Source: Paenibacillus wynnii | Lineage (GTDB): Bacteria; Bacillota; Bacilli; Paenibacillales; Paenibacillaceae | Direction of reading: 5' to 3' | NCBI RefSeq assembly: GCF_000757885.1 | Contig: NZ_JQCR01000003.1 | Span: 1,364,001-1,428,000, forward strand | DNA: 64,000 bases | Shown: in pieces, positions 7,972 to 16,399 of the stretch | How positions within the stretch are numbered: position 1 is the stretch's first letter | How the letters are laid out: each line of letters opens with the position of its first letter | Made by a program: the position numbers and the translations under genes | Notes under the pieces: generated by a model | The model's database searches: none | The model's input: the letters and a program-made list of their open reading frames with translations, nothing else | What the model was told of the DNA's origin: nothing

Positions 7972-8370
7972 TTATTTACGCTTCTGATACAAAGGATAAT
8001 CGATGTTGGTGGGCAGTTCTATTAGAGCAATTCTGAGCTTCTCTCCACCTGCTTGGAAAGTGATTTCATCCTCATCCTCCGTTTGGAAAATCAAAAAATC
8101 TTTATGACTGAATAAATCAGCCTTTTGCCCAATTGAAGCGTACATACCAGTGTATCCTTATGCATGCTTTGGCCTGATATCCATAGGTCATAATCTCAAA
8201 TCCTTGATGCGGATGCAGCCCAAGTTCTGCCTTTGTCTCTGCATGAGCCCACGCCCAATAGAATTAAGATCATAATCTAGTAATTACCGATCCTTCTCCG
8301 GAGAAGCCTATCGGCTTTTGTTCCTTGATTCTACCTCCGTCAAATTCTCCTTTGGCTTGATTCGTATTTG
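7972..8370 (-). pseudogene. Decayed pirin family gene
   Basis: On the minus strand one frame reads AKGEFDGGRIKEQKPIGF, then SGEGSVITRL, two in-frame stops (near 8264-8274), then FYWAWAHAETKAELGLHPHQ and GFEIMTYGYQ. HPHQGFE is the pirin metal-binding segment. The central part is then missing, and a different frame resumes at about 8145 (MYASIGQKADLFSHKDFLIF) and runs to a TAA at 7972 (IALIELPTNIDYPLYQKRK), which fits a YhhW/pirin C terminus. Two stops plus a deletion/frameshift make it non-functional. It was probably the first gene of an operon with the MarR gene. No other content was seen between this remnant and 8555, which is AT-rich. Confidence 0.7.
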
Positions 8371-8555
8371 CCCTATTTTTATTTATCTTTAATTTAAATA
8401 TCCTAAACATAGTATATAAATAACTTGGAGTGTTGTCAATCATTGACTAAACAACGCCAAAAAATCGCTTTTAATTAAAGGCAGTGGCAACAACCCTTAA
8501 AAAAACGATTTATTTTAGCGACACTATTTAGGTTTACAATATATAGAATTTACTA

Positions 8556-9104
8556 TTATTTAAATTGGGGACCTCTATTCTCAGACCCCTGAGGAAAATC
8601 CAAACGATCGAGTATTCTGGTGAATAAAATCTTTATTTTTTCTGAATACTTCCCCTTATTTTCCCCCATAGAAGTATAAACCAACGATGCATTGTTCTTA
8701 TTATAGATTTCTGTCAATGTGGTGGAGGTCTCCGCAACCTGATTAGTTCCATACCAGTGCGGCACCCGATTTAGGAGCTCAAGTTCACTTGAAAACACAT
8801 GAATAGTAATCAGCTGTGTAGGTTGGCTGTTAATAAGATACTGGTAACTGATATTTCCTCTCGCATCTTCTGAATAACGTTCATGGGTTAGATTGACCTG
8901 CTCACGTGCAAAAGCGAGACGCATTTGCTTCAAAAAACGTCCGTTCAGCCCTTTTCCTTGCGACTGTGCCCGCAATACCCCATCTTGTACAGTTTGCATG
9001 TTATACCTTCCGGCTTCCTTCTCAATTTGTTCATTACTGCAACCAGTCAACATTAATCCTAACGTTATTGCAGCAGCCAGCAAACCTGCTATACGGTGTT
9101 TCAT
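8556..9104 (-). CDS. Putative lipoprotein of unknown function
   Basis: A 182-residue protein with a lipoprotein signal (MKHRIAGLLAAAITLGLMLT then GCSN, cleavage Cys near residue 22). The mature part has a mixed alpha/beta pattern with a motif-poor core (YQYLINSQPTQLITIHVF; RVPHWYGTNQVAETSTTLTE). The family is not recognised. The ATG at 9104 follows AAGGGGTGG at good spacing; a GTG three codons earlier lies inside that site. It is monocistronic and located downstream of the ferredoxin-oxidoreductase operon terminator. Confidence 0.65.
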   Translation of the reverse strand: MKHRIAGLLAAAITLGLMLTGCSNEQIEKEAGRYNMQTVQDGVLRAQSQGKGLNGRFLKQMRLAFAREQVNLTHERYSEDARGNISYQYLINSQPTQLITIHVFSSELELLNRVPHWYGTNQVAETSTTLTEIYNKNNASLVYTSMGENKGKYSEKIKILFTRILDRLDFPQGSENRGPQFK

Positions 9105-9205
9105 GCCTGCCACCCCTTCTTTCTCACGGTTTTGATCCAGATAGGTATAGCATGTCTGAGAATAGAAAAACTATGCAGTGCAGATTCTGTAGGCTTAGAA
9201 GGATA

Positions 9206-9242
9206 AAGAAAAACCCGACAGAAGAAACCTGCCGGGTCTGCT
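9206..9242 (-). terminator. Intrinsic terminator of the 2-oxoacid oxidoreductase operon
   Basis: On the minus strand ACCCGGCAG pairs with CTGTCGGGT around a 7-base loop and is followed by TTTTCTTT. Confidence 0.8.
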
Positions 9243-9283
9243 TTTACATCTAACAATTAATATATAAATTCAAAAAAAGAATG

Positions 9284-11590
9284 TTATAGATCTGGATGCT
9301 CATGTTTTGCCTTCAGACGATTCCAACGTCGTTGAACCTCATCCTCAAAACTGCGTAGAGCCGGTTCATTCTCAGGCTTCAATAAATGGCGGGTTTTGCC
9401 CATGGTCTTGAGCCAATTGGACAGATCAACACGTTTTTCTTTGTCTTCCGGATTGTAAGTTATTGTCGTAATGCCTTGTTCAACCTCATACAGCGGGAAG
9501 AAGCAGGTTTCTACGGCTAGGGATACAATATTAGTGCCTTCTTTGTCATCAGACATCCAGTTAAGCGGACAGGCGGTTAAGATTTTACCATAAACCAGAC
9601 CCTCATTCTGAGCATACCATTGTGCTTTAGCCGCTTTTTTCACAAGATCCTGCGGAAAGGCTTCAGAACCCGTAAAGACATAAGAAATATTCGTAGCTGC
9701 CATAATTTGCGCGGTGTCCTTATGCTGTGTTGTTTTACCTTGCTGATGTTTACCGATGCTGGAGGTTGTTGTACGGTGGCCGAGCGGCGTAGAATACGTC
9801 TGTTGGGCACCCGTATTCATATATCCTTCATTATCGTACTCTATAATGATCATTTTGTGGCCGCGCAGAGCAGCACCGATAGCAGGACCCATACCAATGT
9901 CCATACCGCCATCTCCGGTAACCATTACAAATGTAAAATCTTCTTGCAATCCAAGATTGTCAAGCTCACCGCGGCGTTTACGCTCCCAGAACATTTCAAC
10001 CACACCGGAAAGTGTAGCTGCACCGTTCTGAAACAAGTTATGGATAAACGTTGATTTATGTGAGGAATACGGATAACCGGTAGTAGTAACCATTGCACAA
10101 CCCGTATGGTACAACGTTACGACATCACCTTCAATACCTTTGAAGAAGATCTCCAGCCCCGAGAATATTCCGCAGCCCGGGCATGCGCCATGTCCTGGCG
10201 ATATACGCTTAGGCTTCTTCGTCAAGCTTCGAAGCGGCGGAATCCTCACGCTCAGCTTTCCTGTAACCTCATCCTGCTTCACAGTAATCAAACCAGTTTT
10301 GAGAGATTCAAAGTCCATCGGCTTAAGTACTCGCTGAGGTGCTTTTTCCAGAGCACCTGCATGATGTCCGTAATAATCGAACGGCACCTCAACCCGGCCT
10401 GCGGCGACAGCATCCAAAGCCAACTGGAAGAAGTGATGTCCATCCTCTGCGTAAAAGTCCTTACCGCCTAGTCCGTAGATTCGGCTGATGACTTTGGTCG
10501 TAGTATTTCCATAAGTGAACAATGCAGCTTTAATCTCATTTACCATATTACCGCCGTGTCCGCCAACAGAATCCGCACGATCACCAACAGTAATGGCTTT
10601 GACATTCTTCAATGCTTCAGCGATTTGTCTCTGTGGAAACGGACGAATCATGTTAGGTGAAATGGAACCAGCCTTTATTCCTTGTAGACGAAGCTGGTCT
10701 ACTACATCCTTAATAATCTCTGAAGCAGAATTCATTAGGAATACAGCTACATCAGCATCCTCCATGCGATATTGTTCAACCATCGGATAGTGACGCCCGG
10801 TCATTTCACCGAACTCCTTGGCGATTTCCTCAAAAACATCACCGGCATTGTACATCGCTACCGATTGTTGATACCGGTTGTTGATGGTATCCGGCTCATT
10901 CATATAAGCCCCTACAGAAATCGGGTTATTGCGGTCTAAAGTATCTGCAAAACCTGTTGGCGGTTGTTCTCCAACAAATTTCTGCACATCTGCACGGTTC
11001 GCGATAGCTTGTACCCGACGTTTTTGGTGAGAGGTAAAATATCCGTCTGAAGCTACCATTACTGGAAGACGGACCTTAGCATGCTCAGCAAGCTTCAAAG
11101 CCATCAGGTTCATATCATACACGGACTGGGGATCACGACACATCAGAATCGGCCAGCCTGTATTGAGCGCATAATATAAATCAGAATGGTCACCGTGAAT
11201 GTTAAGCGGCCCTGATACTGCACGGCAGATCAGATTCATAACCATTGGCATACGTGTTCCCGATTGCACCGGCATTTGCTCCAACATGAACATATAACCT
11301 TGTGCGCTTGTCGCATTGAATACTCGTCCGCCCGCAGTAGAAGCTCCGTAACAAATACCGGCTGAGCTATGCTCGCCGTCCGATGGAATCAGCATGATGT
11401 CATGCTGTCCGTTAGCTTTCATTGTATCGAGAAACTGGGCAACCTCCGTCGAAGGAGAAATAGGAAAGTATCCCATAACATGATAATTGATCTGATGTGC
11501 AGCATAGGCTGCCATTTCATTACCGGATTCATATAGAAATTTCTGCTCTACCTTGGCAGAGCCTACTTCTTTTTCATAATCGATAGCCAT
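9284..11590 (-). CDS. 2-oxoacid:ferredoxin oxidoreductase, fused alpha-beta subunit
   Basis: A 768-residue fusion. Residues about 15-400 are the alpha (pyrimidine-binding/transketolase C) part, with FPISPSTEVA, GASTAGGRVFNATSAQG and GDRADSVGGHGG. Residues about 455-768 are the beta TPP-binding part, with GHGACPGCG (466-474), VTGDGGMDIG (557-566) and NEGYMNTG (587-594), including the Gx(D/G)-type thiamin diphosphate and Mg site. The enzyme oxidatively decarboxylates a 2-oxoacid to an acyl-CoA and reduces ferredoxin. The gamma and delta parts are encoded by the adjacent upstream gene. Substrate (pyruvate, branched-chain oxoacid or oxoglutarate) cannot be read from the motifs. The ATG at 11590 follows AAAGGTGG. 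Confidence 0.85.
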   Translation of the reverse strand: MAIDYEKEVGSAKVEQKFLYESGNEMAAYAAHQINYHVMGYFPISPSTEVAQFLDTMKANGQHDIMLIPSDGEHSSAGICYGASTAGGRVFNATSAQGYMFMLEQMPVQSGTRMPMVMNLICRAVSGPLNIHGDHSDLYYALNTGWPILMCRDPQSVYDMNLMALKLAEHAKVRLPVMVASDGYFTSHQKRRVQAIANRADVQKFVGEQPPTGFADTLDRNNPISVGAYMNEPDTINNRYQQSVAMYNAGDVFEEIAKEFGEMTGRHYPMVEQYRMEDADVAVFLMNSASEIIKDVVDQLRLQGIKAGSISPNMIRPFPQRQIAEALKNVKAITVGDRADSVGGHGGNMVNEIKAALFTYGNTTTKVISRIYGLGGKDFYAEDGHHFFQLALDAVAAGRVEVPFDYYGHHAGALEKAPQRVLKPMDFESLKTGLITVKQDEVTGKLSVRIPPLRSLTKKPKRISPGHGACPGCGIFSGLEIFFKGIEGDVVTLYHTGCAMVTTTGYPYSSHKSTFIHNLFQNGAATLSGVVEMFWERKRRGELDNLGLQEDFTFVMVTGDGGMDIGMGPAIGAALRGHKMIIIEYDNEGYMNTGAQQTYSTPLGHRTTTSSIGKHQQGKTTQHKDTAQIMAATNISYVFTGSEAFPQDLVKKAAKAQWYAQNEGLVYGKILTACPLNWMSDDKEGTNIVSLAVETCFFPLYEVEQGITTITYNPEDKEKRVDLSNWLKTMGKTRHLLKPENEPALRSFEDEVQRRWNRLKAKHEHPDL

Positions 11591-11614
11591 GTGTGTTCCA
11601 CCTTTCTCCCCATA

Positions 11615-12631
11615 TTAAGACTGTGTAATCAAATCAAATAGATGGTGAACGGTGTGGCTGTCGGCATAACCTTCCGTTTCACGCTGACTGGATAGAGCTG
11701 AAGTCGGGCAAGCTTCTATGCATTTCAGACAGCCCTTGCAATATTGATAATCAATGCCTTCTAAATACATCTGCGAACGGCCCTTCTTATCTATCCGCTC
11801 TTCCCATACAAAACACAGATCCGGACAAACCGTGTCACACTGCGCGCAGTTAATGCATGACTCTTTCTCAAAGGCAGGCAGCATTCCGGAACGGGAGATG
11901 CTTAAGTTCTTTAGGAAACTGTTACCCGGATTAGTTATGATGCCGCCGATAGGTTGTGTATTATATCCAAGCGACGAAATATCGGAACGAACGTACTGCG
12001 GCATGCTTTCCCCTGCCGGAAGCTCATAATGCAGAAACTTCACTTCATTATATCCACGATCAAAAGTAGTTAGGGCGGATTGAACAGCTTGCGGGTATTT
12101 TTTACCCAGTGACTGTTCAATAACACCTTTCATTATTTCAGGGTCAAGGAAATCACACAGACGGAACATCGCACCCAACATCGCCATGTTTACCCGGTTC
12201 TTCTCCTTCAACGCGATGCTCGATGCATCAATTACAGCAATTGTACCGGCTTTCATACCCAATACTTCTTTCAGTTCATCAGACGACTTGGTCGAATTAA
12301 TCAGCACGGTACTGTGTTCATAAATACCGCTAATTACGTTAACGGTCTTCGCTAATGATTCATGAAAAACTCCAACAACATGCGGTTGCTCAACGGGAGA
12401 GGTATCCCGTATTGGAGTGTTCAAATCACAAAACCGGATATTAGCTTTAACAGGTGAGCCTTTTTTCTCCGAACCATAGGATGAGAAGCTTACACCATTC
12501 ATCCCTGCGCCAACGACACCCGCTTCTGCAAGCATCTTACCAGCCAGGTTTGCACCCAGACCTCCTATAGACTCTAGACGAATCTCAAAAAAACCGAGTT
12601 CGTTCACTTTTGGCAACTTCACCACCGACAT
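11615..12631 (-). CDS. 2-oxoacid:ferredoxin oxidoreductase, fused gamma-delta subunit
   Basis: A 338-residue protein. Residues about 12-200 form the gamma domain (FFEIRLESIGGLGANLAGKM). The C terminus is a two-cluster ferredoxin: C259-x2-C262-x2-C265-x3-C269 and C298-x2-C301-x2-C304-x3-C308, each able to bind a [4Fe-4S] cluster. It is the first gene of a two-gene operon, 24 bp before the alpha-beta fusion, with AGAAAGGGGCT before its ATG. Electrons from the TPP site would pass through these clusters to a soluble ferredoxin. The four classical subunits are thus condensed into two chains. Confidence 0.85.
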   Translation of the reverse strand: MSVVKLPKVNELGFFEIRLESIGGLGANLAGKMLAEAGVVGAGMNGVSFSSYGSEKKGSPVKANIRFCDLNTPIRDTSPVEQPHVVGVFHESLAKTVNVISGIYEHSTVLINSTKSSDELKEVLGMKAGTIAVIDASSIALKEKNRVNMAMLGAMFRLCDFLDPEIMKGVIEQSLGKKYPQAVQSALTTFDRGYNEVKFLHYELPAGESMPQYVRSDISSLGYNTQPIGGIITNPGNSFLKNLSISRSGMLPAFEKESCINCAQCDTVCPDLCFVWEERIDKKGRSQMYLEGIDYQYCKGCLKCIEACPTSALSSQRETEGYADSHTVHHLFDLITQS

Positions 12632-12927
12632 AGCCCCTTTCTAAATGTCAACTAGAATAACATCCATACTGACTTTTTCACGATTGTAACTTGATTTCAC
12701 GGTACGCGAAGTGACAAATCTTGCATTTTCGGTGCTTTACGAATCACAATTATTTATTGAATTCTATTGATCTGTTTATACACTACAGAGTTGCGTTACC
12801 TCGATGAAAGAATGCCTGCCATCAAAATGACTACTTGTGTCTGATATGTGTATTTCGCGTTCTTTATGATGTTTTGCTTGTCCTATAACCTTAATTTAGC
12901 AATAAAATTAAAAATTAAGATGTTAAA

Positions 12928-12955
12928 TTTATCACATTAATCATGATAAAAATCA
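12928..12955. promoter_or_regulatory. Possible Fnr/Crp-type palindromes
   Basis: TGAT-AAAA-ATCA (12944-12955) and the overlapping TTTATCA-N9-TGATAAA (12928-12950) resemble Fnr/Crp half-site pairs. They lie about 300 bp upstream of the oxygen-sensitive ferredoxin oxidoreductase operon, far for a direct role. The rest of 12632-12927 is AT-rich spacer where no other element was recognised. Confidence 0.25.
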
Positions 12956-12995
12956 CACAAGGAGGATGTCCCGAAAGCCATGGCCTACTGGTGCG

Positions 12996-13146
12996 GAATC
13001 AAGTGTATTCTTACATTTGAATAGCTGGAATCGGCCTACTAGGGCTGAATCAAGTGTATTTTTACATTTGAATCGCAGGAATCGGCCTACTAGCGCTGAA
13101 TCAAGTGTATTTTTACATTTGAATCGCAGGAATCGGCCTACTAGAG
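12996..13146. repeat. Three 51-bp tandem repeats
   Basis: GAATCAAGTGTATT recurs at 12996, 13047 and 13098, an exact 51-bp period. Each unit continues with TACATTTGAAT and ends with GGCCTACTAG. Copies 2 and 3 are nearly identical and copy 1 is more divergent. Because 51 is a multiple of 3, one plus-strand frame stays open and would repeat ESSVFLHLN every 17 residues, but its start codon touches the ribosome-site-like AAGGAGG, so translation is doubtful. A spacer and a terminator follow up to pncB. Confidence 0.85.
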
Positions 13147-13249
13147 CGGGGAACTGATCGGCTGCAAGCTAGAAAGCAATAAATGCTTTAAGCCACCTTC
13201 ACTGTTTTGCGGAACGGAATACTGGCAGAGTCCAGCCACTAAGACCCAA

Positions 13250-13306
13250 AAAAGCAGAGCAACGACTCTCTAGTAACGAGAGAATCGCTGCTCTGCTGTC
13301 TTTTTA
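13250..13306. terminator. Strong bidirectional terminator next to pncB
   Basis: AGCAGAGCAACGACTCTC pairs with GAGAGAATCGCTGCTCTGCT around AGTAA, with TTTTT after it on the plus strand and TTTTTT on the minus strand. It ends the NAD-salvage operon, whose last stop is at 13333. Confidence 0.9.
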
Positions 13307-13332
13307 CGAGATTTTAAAATAAAAGAAAAAAT

Positions 13333-14790
13333 TTACTCCGAATCTGAATCCGGATGCATATGCTCCGCAATCAATTCCTGCTTGCGAGTCCATACCTGCT
13401 GACTTAAATTCACTCTGAACACCTCAGGGTTTAGCTTACGCAAGTATTCAGGCCAGAACAGATCAAGCTGTTCCTGATGGTAGCGCCGAATTTCATTCAG
13501 ATCCGGTAACGTATAGGTACGGAACCCGTTCACATAAATGGGCTCCAGCATCGGCAAGGCGTCGTAACGGTCTACATGCTTTTGCATATAGGGGTGAAGT
13601 GGATTGAACAACTTCAGTTTTTTGCCGCTACGAGGGGCCTCTTCTTCCGGGAAGCTGATATAATCAGCCAAAGCCTTGCCGTTGGTGCCTATAATACGGA
13701 ATACATCCTTTTTGCCCGGGGTGGATACCTTTTCGGGGTTTGAGGAGATTTTGATCGTAGGTACCATTTCACCAGTGGCAGACTCAATCTCCACCAGTTT
13801 ATAAACACCCCCAAGGGAGGGTTGATCAGACGCTGTAATCAGCTGTGTTCCCACGCCCCACGTATCGATAGCCGCACCTTGTGACTTTAAGTTCATGATT
13901 GTATTTTCGTCCAGATCATTGGAGGCAACAATCTTGACATACTGCAAACCCGCCGCGTCCAGCATCTTGCGCGCCTGTATGGATAAATAAGCAAGGTCAC
14001 CGCTATCCAGACGAATTCCATTCATCTGTTTGCCCTCTGCTTCCATCTTCTTGGCGGTACGAATGGCGTTAGGTACACCGCTCCGCAGCGTATCAAAGGT
14101 ATCGACCAATAGAGTCACACCGTCCGGCATCACCTTAGCATAGGCATCAAAAGCCTCCTGCTCGCTGGCAAAGCTCTGTACCCAGGAATGGGCATGTGTC
14201 CCTTTCGTAGGAATACCGAATAATTTACCGGCCAGCATGTTAGATGTCGCATCAAAACCTCCGATATAAGCCGCCCGTGCACCCCAGACCGCCGCATCCG
14301 CCTCCTGTGCCCGCCGCGTACCGAACTCCAAGAGGATATCGTTACCTGCTACTTGCTTGATTCTGGAGGCCTTTGTCGCAATCAGCGTCTGGAAATTCAT
14401 AAAGTTCAGAATAGCCGTCTCTACGAGCTGCGCTTCCATGATGGTTCCTTCAACGCGCACTAACGGTTCATCTGGGAATACTAAGGCGCCCTCTTTCATG
14501 GAATGGATACTGCCTTGGAAATGAAACTGCAGCAATTCTTCCAAGAAGGCCGGTGAATAATTCTCCTCCTGCTCCGATAAATAACGAATATCCTCCTCGG
14601 AAAAACGCAGGCTCTCAATATAACCGGCAATTCGCTCCAGACCTGCAAATACGGCAAAACCATTTCCGAAAGGCAGCTTCCGGAAATAGGCTTCAAATAC
14701 GGCCTTACGTCTATGACTTCCATTGACCCAGTGAGCATACATCATGTTGATTTGATATTTATCTGTATGTAAAGCAAGCTCCCTCTTCAA
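13333..14790 (-). CDS. pncB: Nicotinate phosphoribosyltransferase
   Basis: A 485-residue type II phosphoribosyltransferase that makes nicotinate mononucleotide from nicotinate and PRPP, the Preiss-Handler entry to NAD. TDKYQINMMYAHW at the N terminus, EFGTRRAQ, GTHAHSWVQSF, LVDTFDT, IRLDSGDLA and WGVGTQL are the conserved phosphate- and ring-binding motifs. AGGAG lies eight bases before the TTG at 14790, so that start is preferred over a TTG six codons upstream. It is the last gene of an operon with a nicotinamidase and an NrtR-like protein, which supports nicotinamide-to-NAD salvage. Confidence 0.88.
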   Translation of the reverse strand: MKRELALHTDKYQINMMYAHWVNGSHRRKAVFEAYFRKLPFGNGFAVFAGLERIAGYIESLRFSEEDIRYLSEQEENYSPAFLEELLQFHFQGSIHSMKEGALVFPDEPLVRVEGTIMEAQLVETAILNFMNFQTLIATKASRIKQVAGNDILLEFGTRRAQEADAAVWGARAAYIGGFDATSNMLAGKLFGIPTKGTHAHSWVQSFASEQEAFDAYAKVMPDGVTLLVDTFDTLRSGVPNAIRTAKKMEAEGKQMNGIRLDSGDLAYLSIQARKMLDAAGLQYVKIVASNDLDENTIMNLKSQGAAIDTWGVGTQLITASDQPSLGGVYKLVEIESATGEMVPTIKISSNPEKVSTPGKKDVFRIIGTNGKALADYISFPEEEAPRSGKKLKLFNPLHPYMQKHVDRYDALPMLEPIYVNGFRTYTLPDLNEIRRYHQEQLDLFWPEYLRKLNPEVFRVNLSQQVWTRKQELIAEHMHPDSDSE

Positions 14791-14836
14791 GTCCTCATCT
14801 CCTGTCAAGCTGTATCTGTAAGCACTGGCGTGCCTC

Positions 14837-15379
14837 TTATTGTCCCTTCACAACCTTTGCACCCAAGCTGCCTTGAAAATGTCCAAGCGCCCAGATGTGT
14901 CCTTCAGGGTTAAAGCTGGCCACGGCATCTTCATGCACGAATATCGTAAAGCCTCTATTATAAGCATCCACCGCAGTATGCAGCACACATATATCTGTGC
15001 ATACACCAATCAGATGAACTTCCGTGATTCCGCGTTCCCGCAACTTCAACTCCAGATCCGTTCCGGAAAAAGCGCTGTAACGGGTTTTATCCATCCAATA
15101 TATAGCCTCGTAGTTATTTTCATATATAGCGTTAAGTTGTCCGTATAGCTCCCGTCCCTCGGTGCCCCGCAGGTTATGGGGTGGAAACAGCTTACTTTCG
15201 GGGTGATACTCATCATTCTTCTCATGAAGATCCACTGCCATAACCACATAATCCTCATTATCTACAAATTGCTTCGTCAATTGACAGACTTTGGATTCAA
15301 TATCGATTCCCGGTTGACCCACCGGCAGACTGCCTACTACAAAATCATTCGTATAATCAATTACGATCAAGGCTCTCAT
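14837..15379 (-). CDS. pncA: Nicotinamidase / isochorismatase-family hydrolase
   Basis: A 180-residue cysteine hydrolase. VIDYTNDFV holds the catalytic Asp8, YWMDKTRYSAF the Lys98, and GVCTDICVLHTA the nucleophile Cys131, giving the D-K-C triad of nicotinamidases. VDLHEKNDEYHPES supplies the metal-binding acidic/His residues. It would convert nicotinamide to nicotinate, the substrate of the next gene product. The ATG at 15379 follows GAGGAGG with a 10-base gap; longer readings overlap the upstream Nudix gene. Confidence 0.85.
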   Translation of the reverse strand: MRALIVIDYTNDFVVGSLPVGQPGIDIESKVCQLTKQFVDNEDYVVMAVDLHEKNDEYHPESKLFPPHNLRGTEGRELYGQLNAIYENNYEAIYWMDKTRYSAFSGTDLELKLRERGITEVHLIGVCTDICVLHTAVDAYNRGFTIFVHEDAVASFNPEGHIWALGHFQGSLGAKVVKGQ

Positions 15380-15404
15380 AAGAATATGACCTCCTCGGTT
15401 AAGG

Positions 15405-16175
15405 CTAAGTATATATTGACAAAAGCGGCTCGTGATCGGTGAACATATACAGTTGCGCCGGGCGTTGCGAGTACTGATTGGAGCTGAGTGTATTTCCCGC
15501 CTCATCCCGCACATCCTGCAAAATACCTTGGCGACTGCGAGTCGAAGTGATTTTACGAATAAAATTGGGCTCCTTAAACTCTGGAACTACCGTCTGGATG
15601 ACTTGATATAACTCACTTAAAGTAAAATGATTCGGTAGGAATTGTCTGGCGATTGTTGTCTGCAGCATTTGCTGTTGAATACGTAGATACGCATCTCTGA
15701 TAATCTTATGATGGTCAAAAGCGAGTTCAAGCTCTTCCAATGCTTCCTGCAGGGTGAAAAGGCCGACCTCACCTGCATCATCCGAAGCCTGTCTGTGCTC
15801 CAGCATCCACTCCTCCACCAAGGCGAAAAAAGCATGGCTGATGATCCATCCACGCGGATCACGTCCCGGCGTACTGTAGACACCAAGATACTCCAGATGC
15901 CCGCCATCTACACCCGTTTCCTCTTTGAGCTCCCGAGTGGCTGCATCATAAATAGACTCATCCTCCTGGCAAAAGCCGCCCGGCAGAGCCCACATGCCTG
16001 CATAAGGCCACTTTTTACGTCGGATCAGCATTACTTTTAGTTCGCGCAGTGGAAGTGTCTTGGTCACTGTTTTCCGCTCACGTTTCGTCAATGTAAACAT
16101 CACAATGTCAGCCGGTACACCATCCGGTGTGCGGTACTTTTTGACGTTATAGTTTTGTTCCTCGTTGTCGCTCAC
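15405..16175 (-). CDS. NrtR-like Nudix protein with C-terminal winged helix
   Basis: A 256-residue protein. Residues about 66-89 carry an intact Nudix box: G, five residues, E, seven residues, REL, one residue, EE, one residue, GV. After about residue 165 comes FLPNHFTLSELYQVIQTVVP and IRKITSTRSRQGIL, the winged-helix extension typical of NrtR, a repressor of NAD biosynthesis whose Nudix domain senses ADP-ribose. The start is GTG at 16175 after AAAGGATGG. It is the first gene of the NAD-salvage operon, so autoregulation is plausible. The intact box leaves open that it is also, or only, an ADP-ribose pyrophosphatase. Confidence 0.8.
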   Translation of the reverse strand: MSDNEEQNYNVKKYRTPDGVPADIVMFTLTKRERKTVTKTLPLRELKVMLIRRKKWPYAGMWALPGGFCQEDESIYDAATRELKEETGVDGGHLEYLGVYSTPGRDPRGWIISHAFFALVEEWMLEHRQASDDAGEVGLFTLQEALEELELAFDHHKIIRDAYLRIQQQMLQTTIARQFLPNHFTLSELYQVIQTVVPEFKEPNFIRKITSTRSRQGILQDVRDEAGNTLSSNQYSQRPAQLYMFTDHEPLLSIYT

Positions 16176-16360
16176 TCTTAATCCATCCTTTGCCGCAGCT
16201 ATAATTTGCTATTGTACCTTTTAATGTACCAAACCTGAACTTCTAAAATCAACATTCTTTCACAACAAGAAGAAACGGTTTCGCCGTCCTAATAGAGAAG
16301 GCACCCGTTTCTCCGAGAAATATAAGGATATAGTATAATGTGGAACTTATTCTATATTTA

Positions 16361-16390
16361 AATAAAGGGCGGATGAATATCCGCCCTTGG
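16361..16390 (-). terminator. Intrinsic terminator after ricA
   Basis: AAGGGCGGAT (16365-16374) and ATCCGCCCTT (16379-16388) form a perfect 10-bp stem with a 4-base loop, followed on the minus strand by TATTTAAATA. Confidence 0.88.
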
Positions 16391-16399
16391 CTTATACGG

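Noticed and set aside
9620-10054. 144-codon plus-strand frame inside the ferredoxin oxidoreductase gene
   Set aside because: A shadow of a well-supported 768-residue protein on the other strand.
12928-12955. Definite Fnr control of the ferredoxin oxidoreductase operon
   Set aside because: The palindrome is about 300 bp upstream and AT-rich sequence gives such matches by chance; kept only as a low-confidence site.
12996-13146. CRISPR array
   Set aside because: The units are contiguous 51-bp tandem copies without unique spacers, and there are no cas genes.
12966-13157. Protein-coding gene made of 17-residue repeats
   Set aside because: The frame is open only because the DNA repeat is 51 bp; its ATG abuts the AAGGAGG with no spacing, and the sequence has no known protein features.
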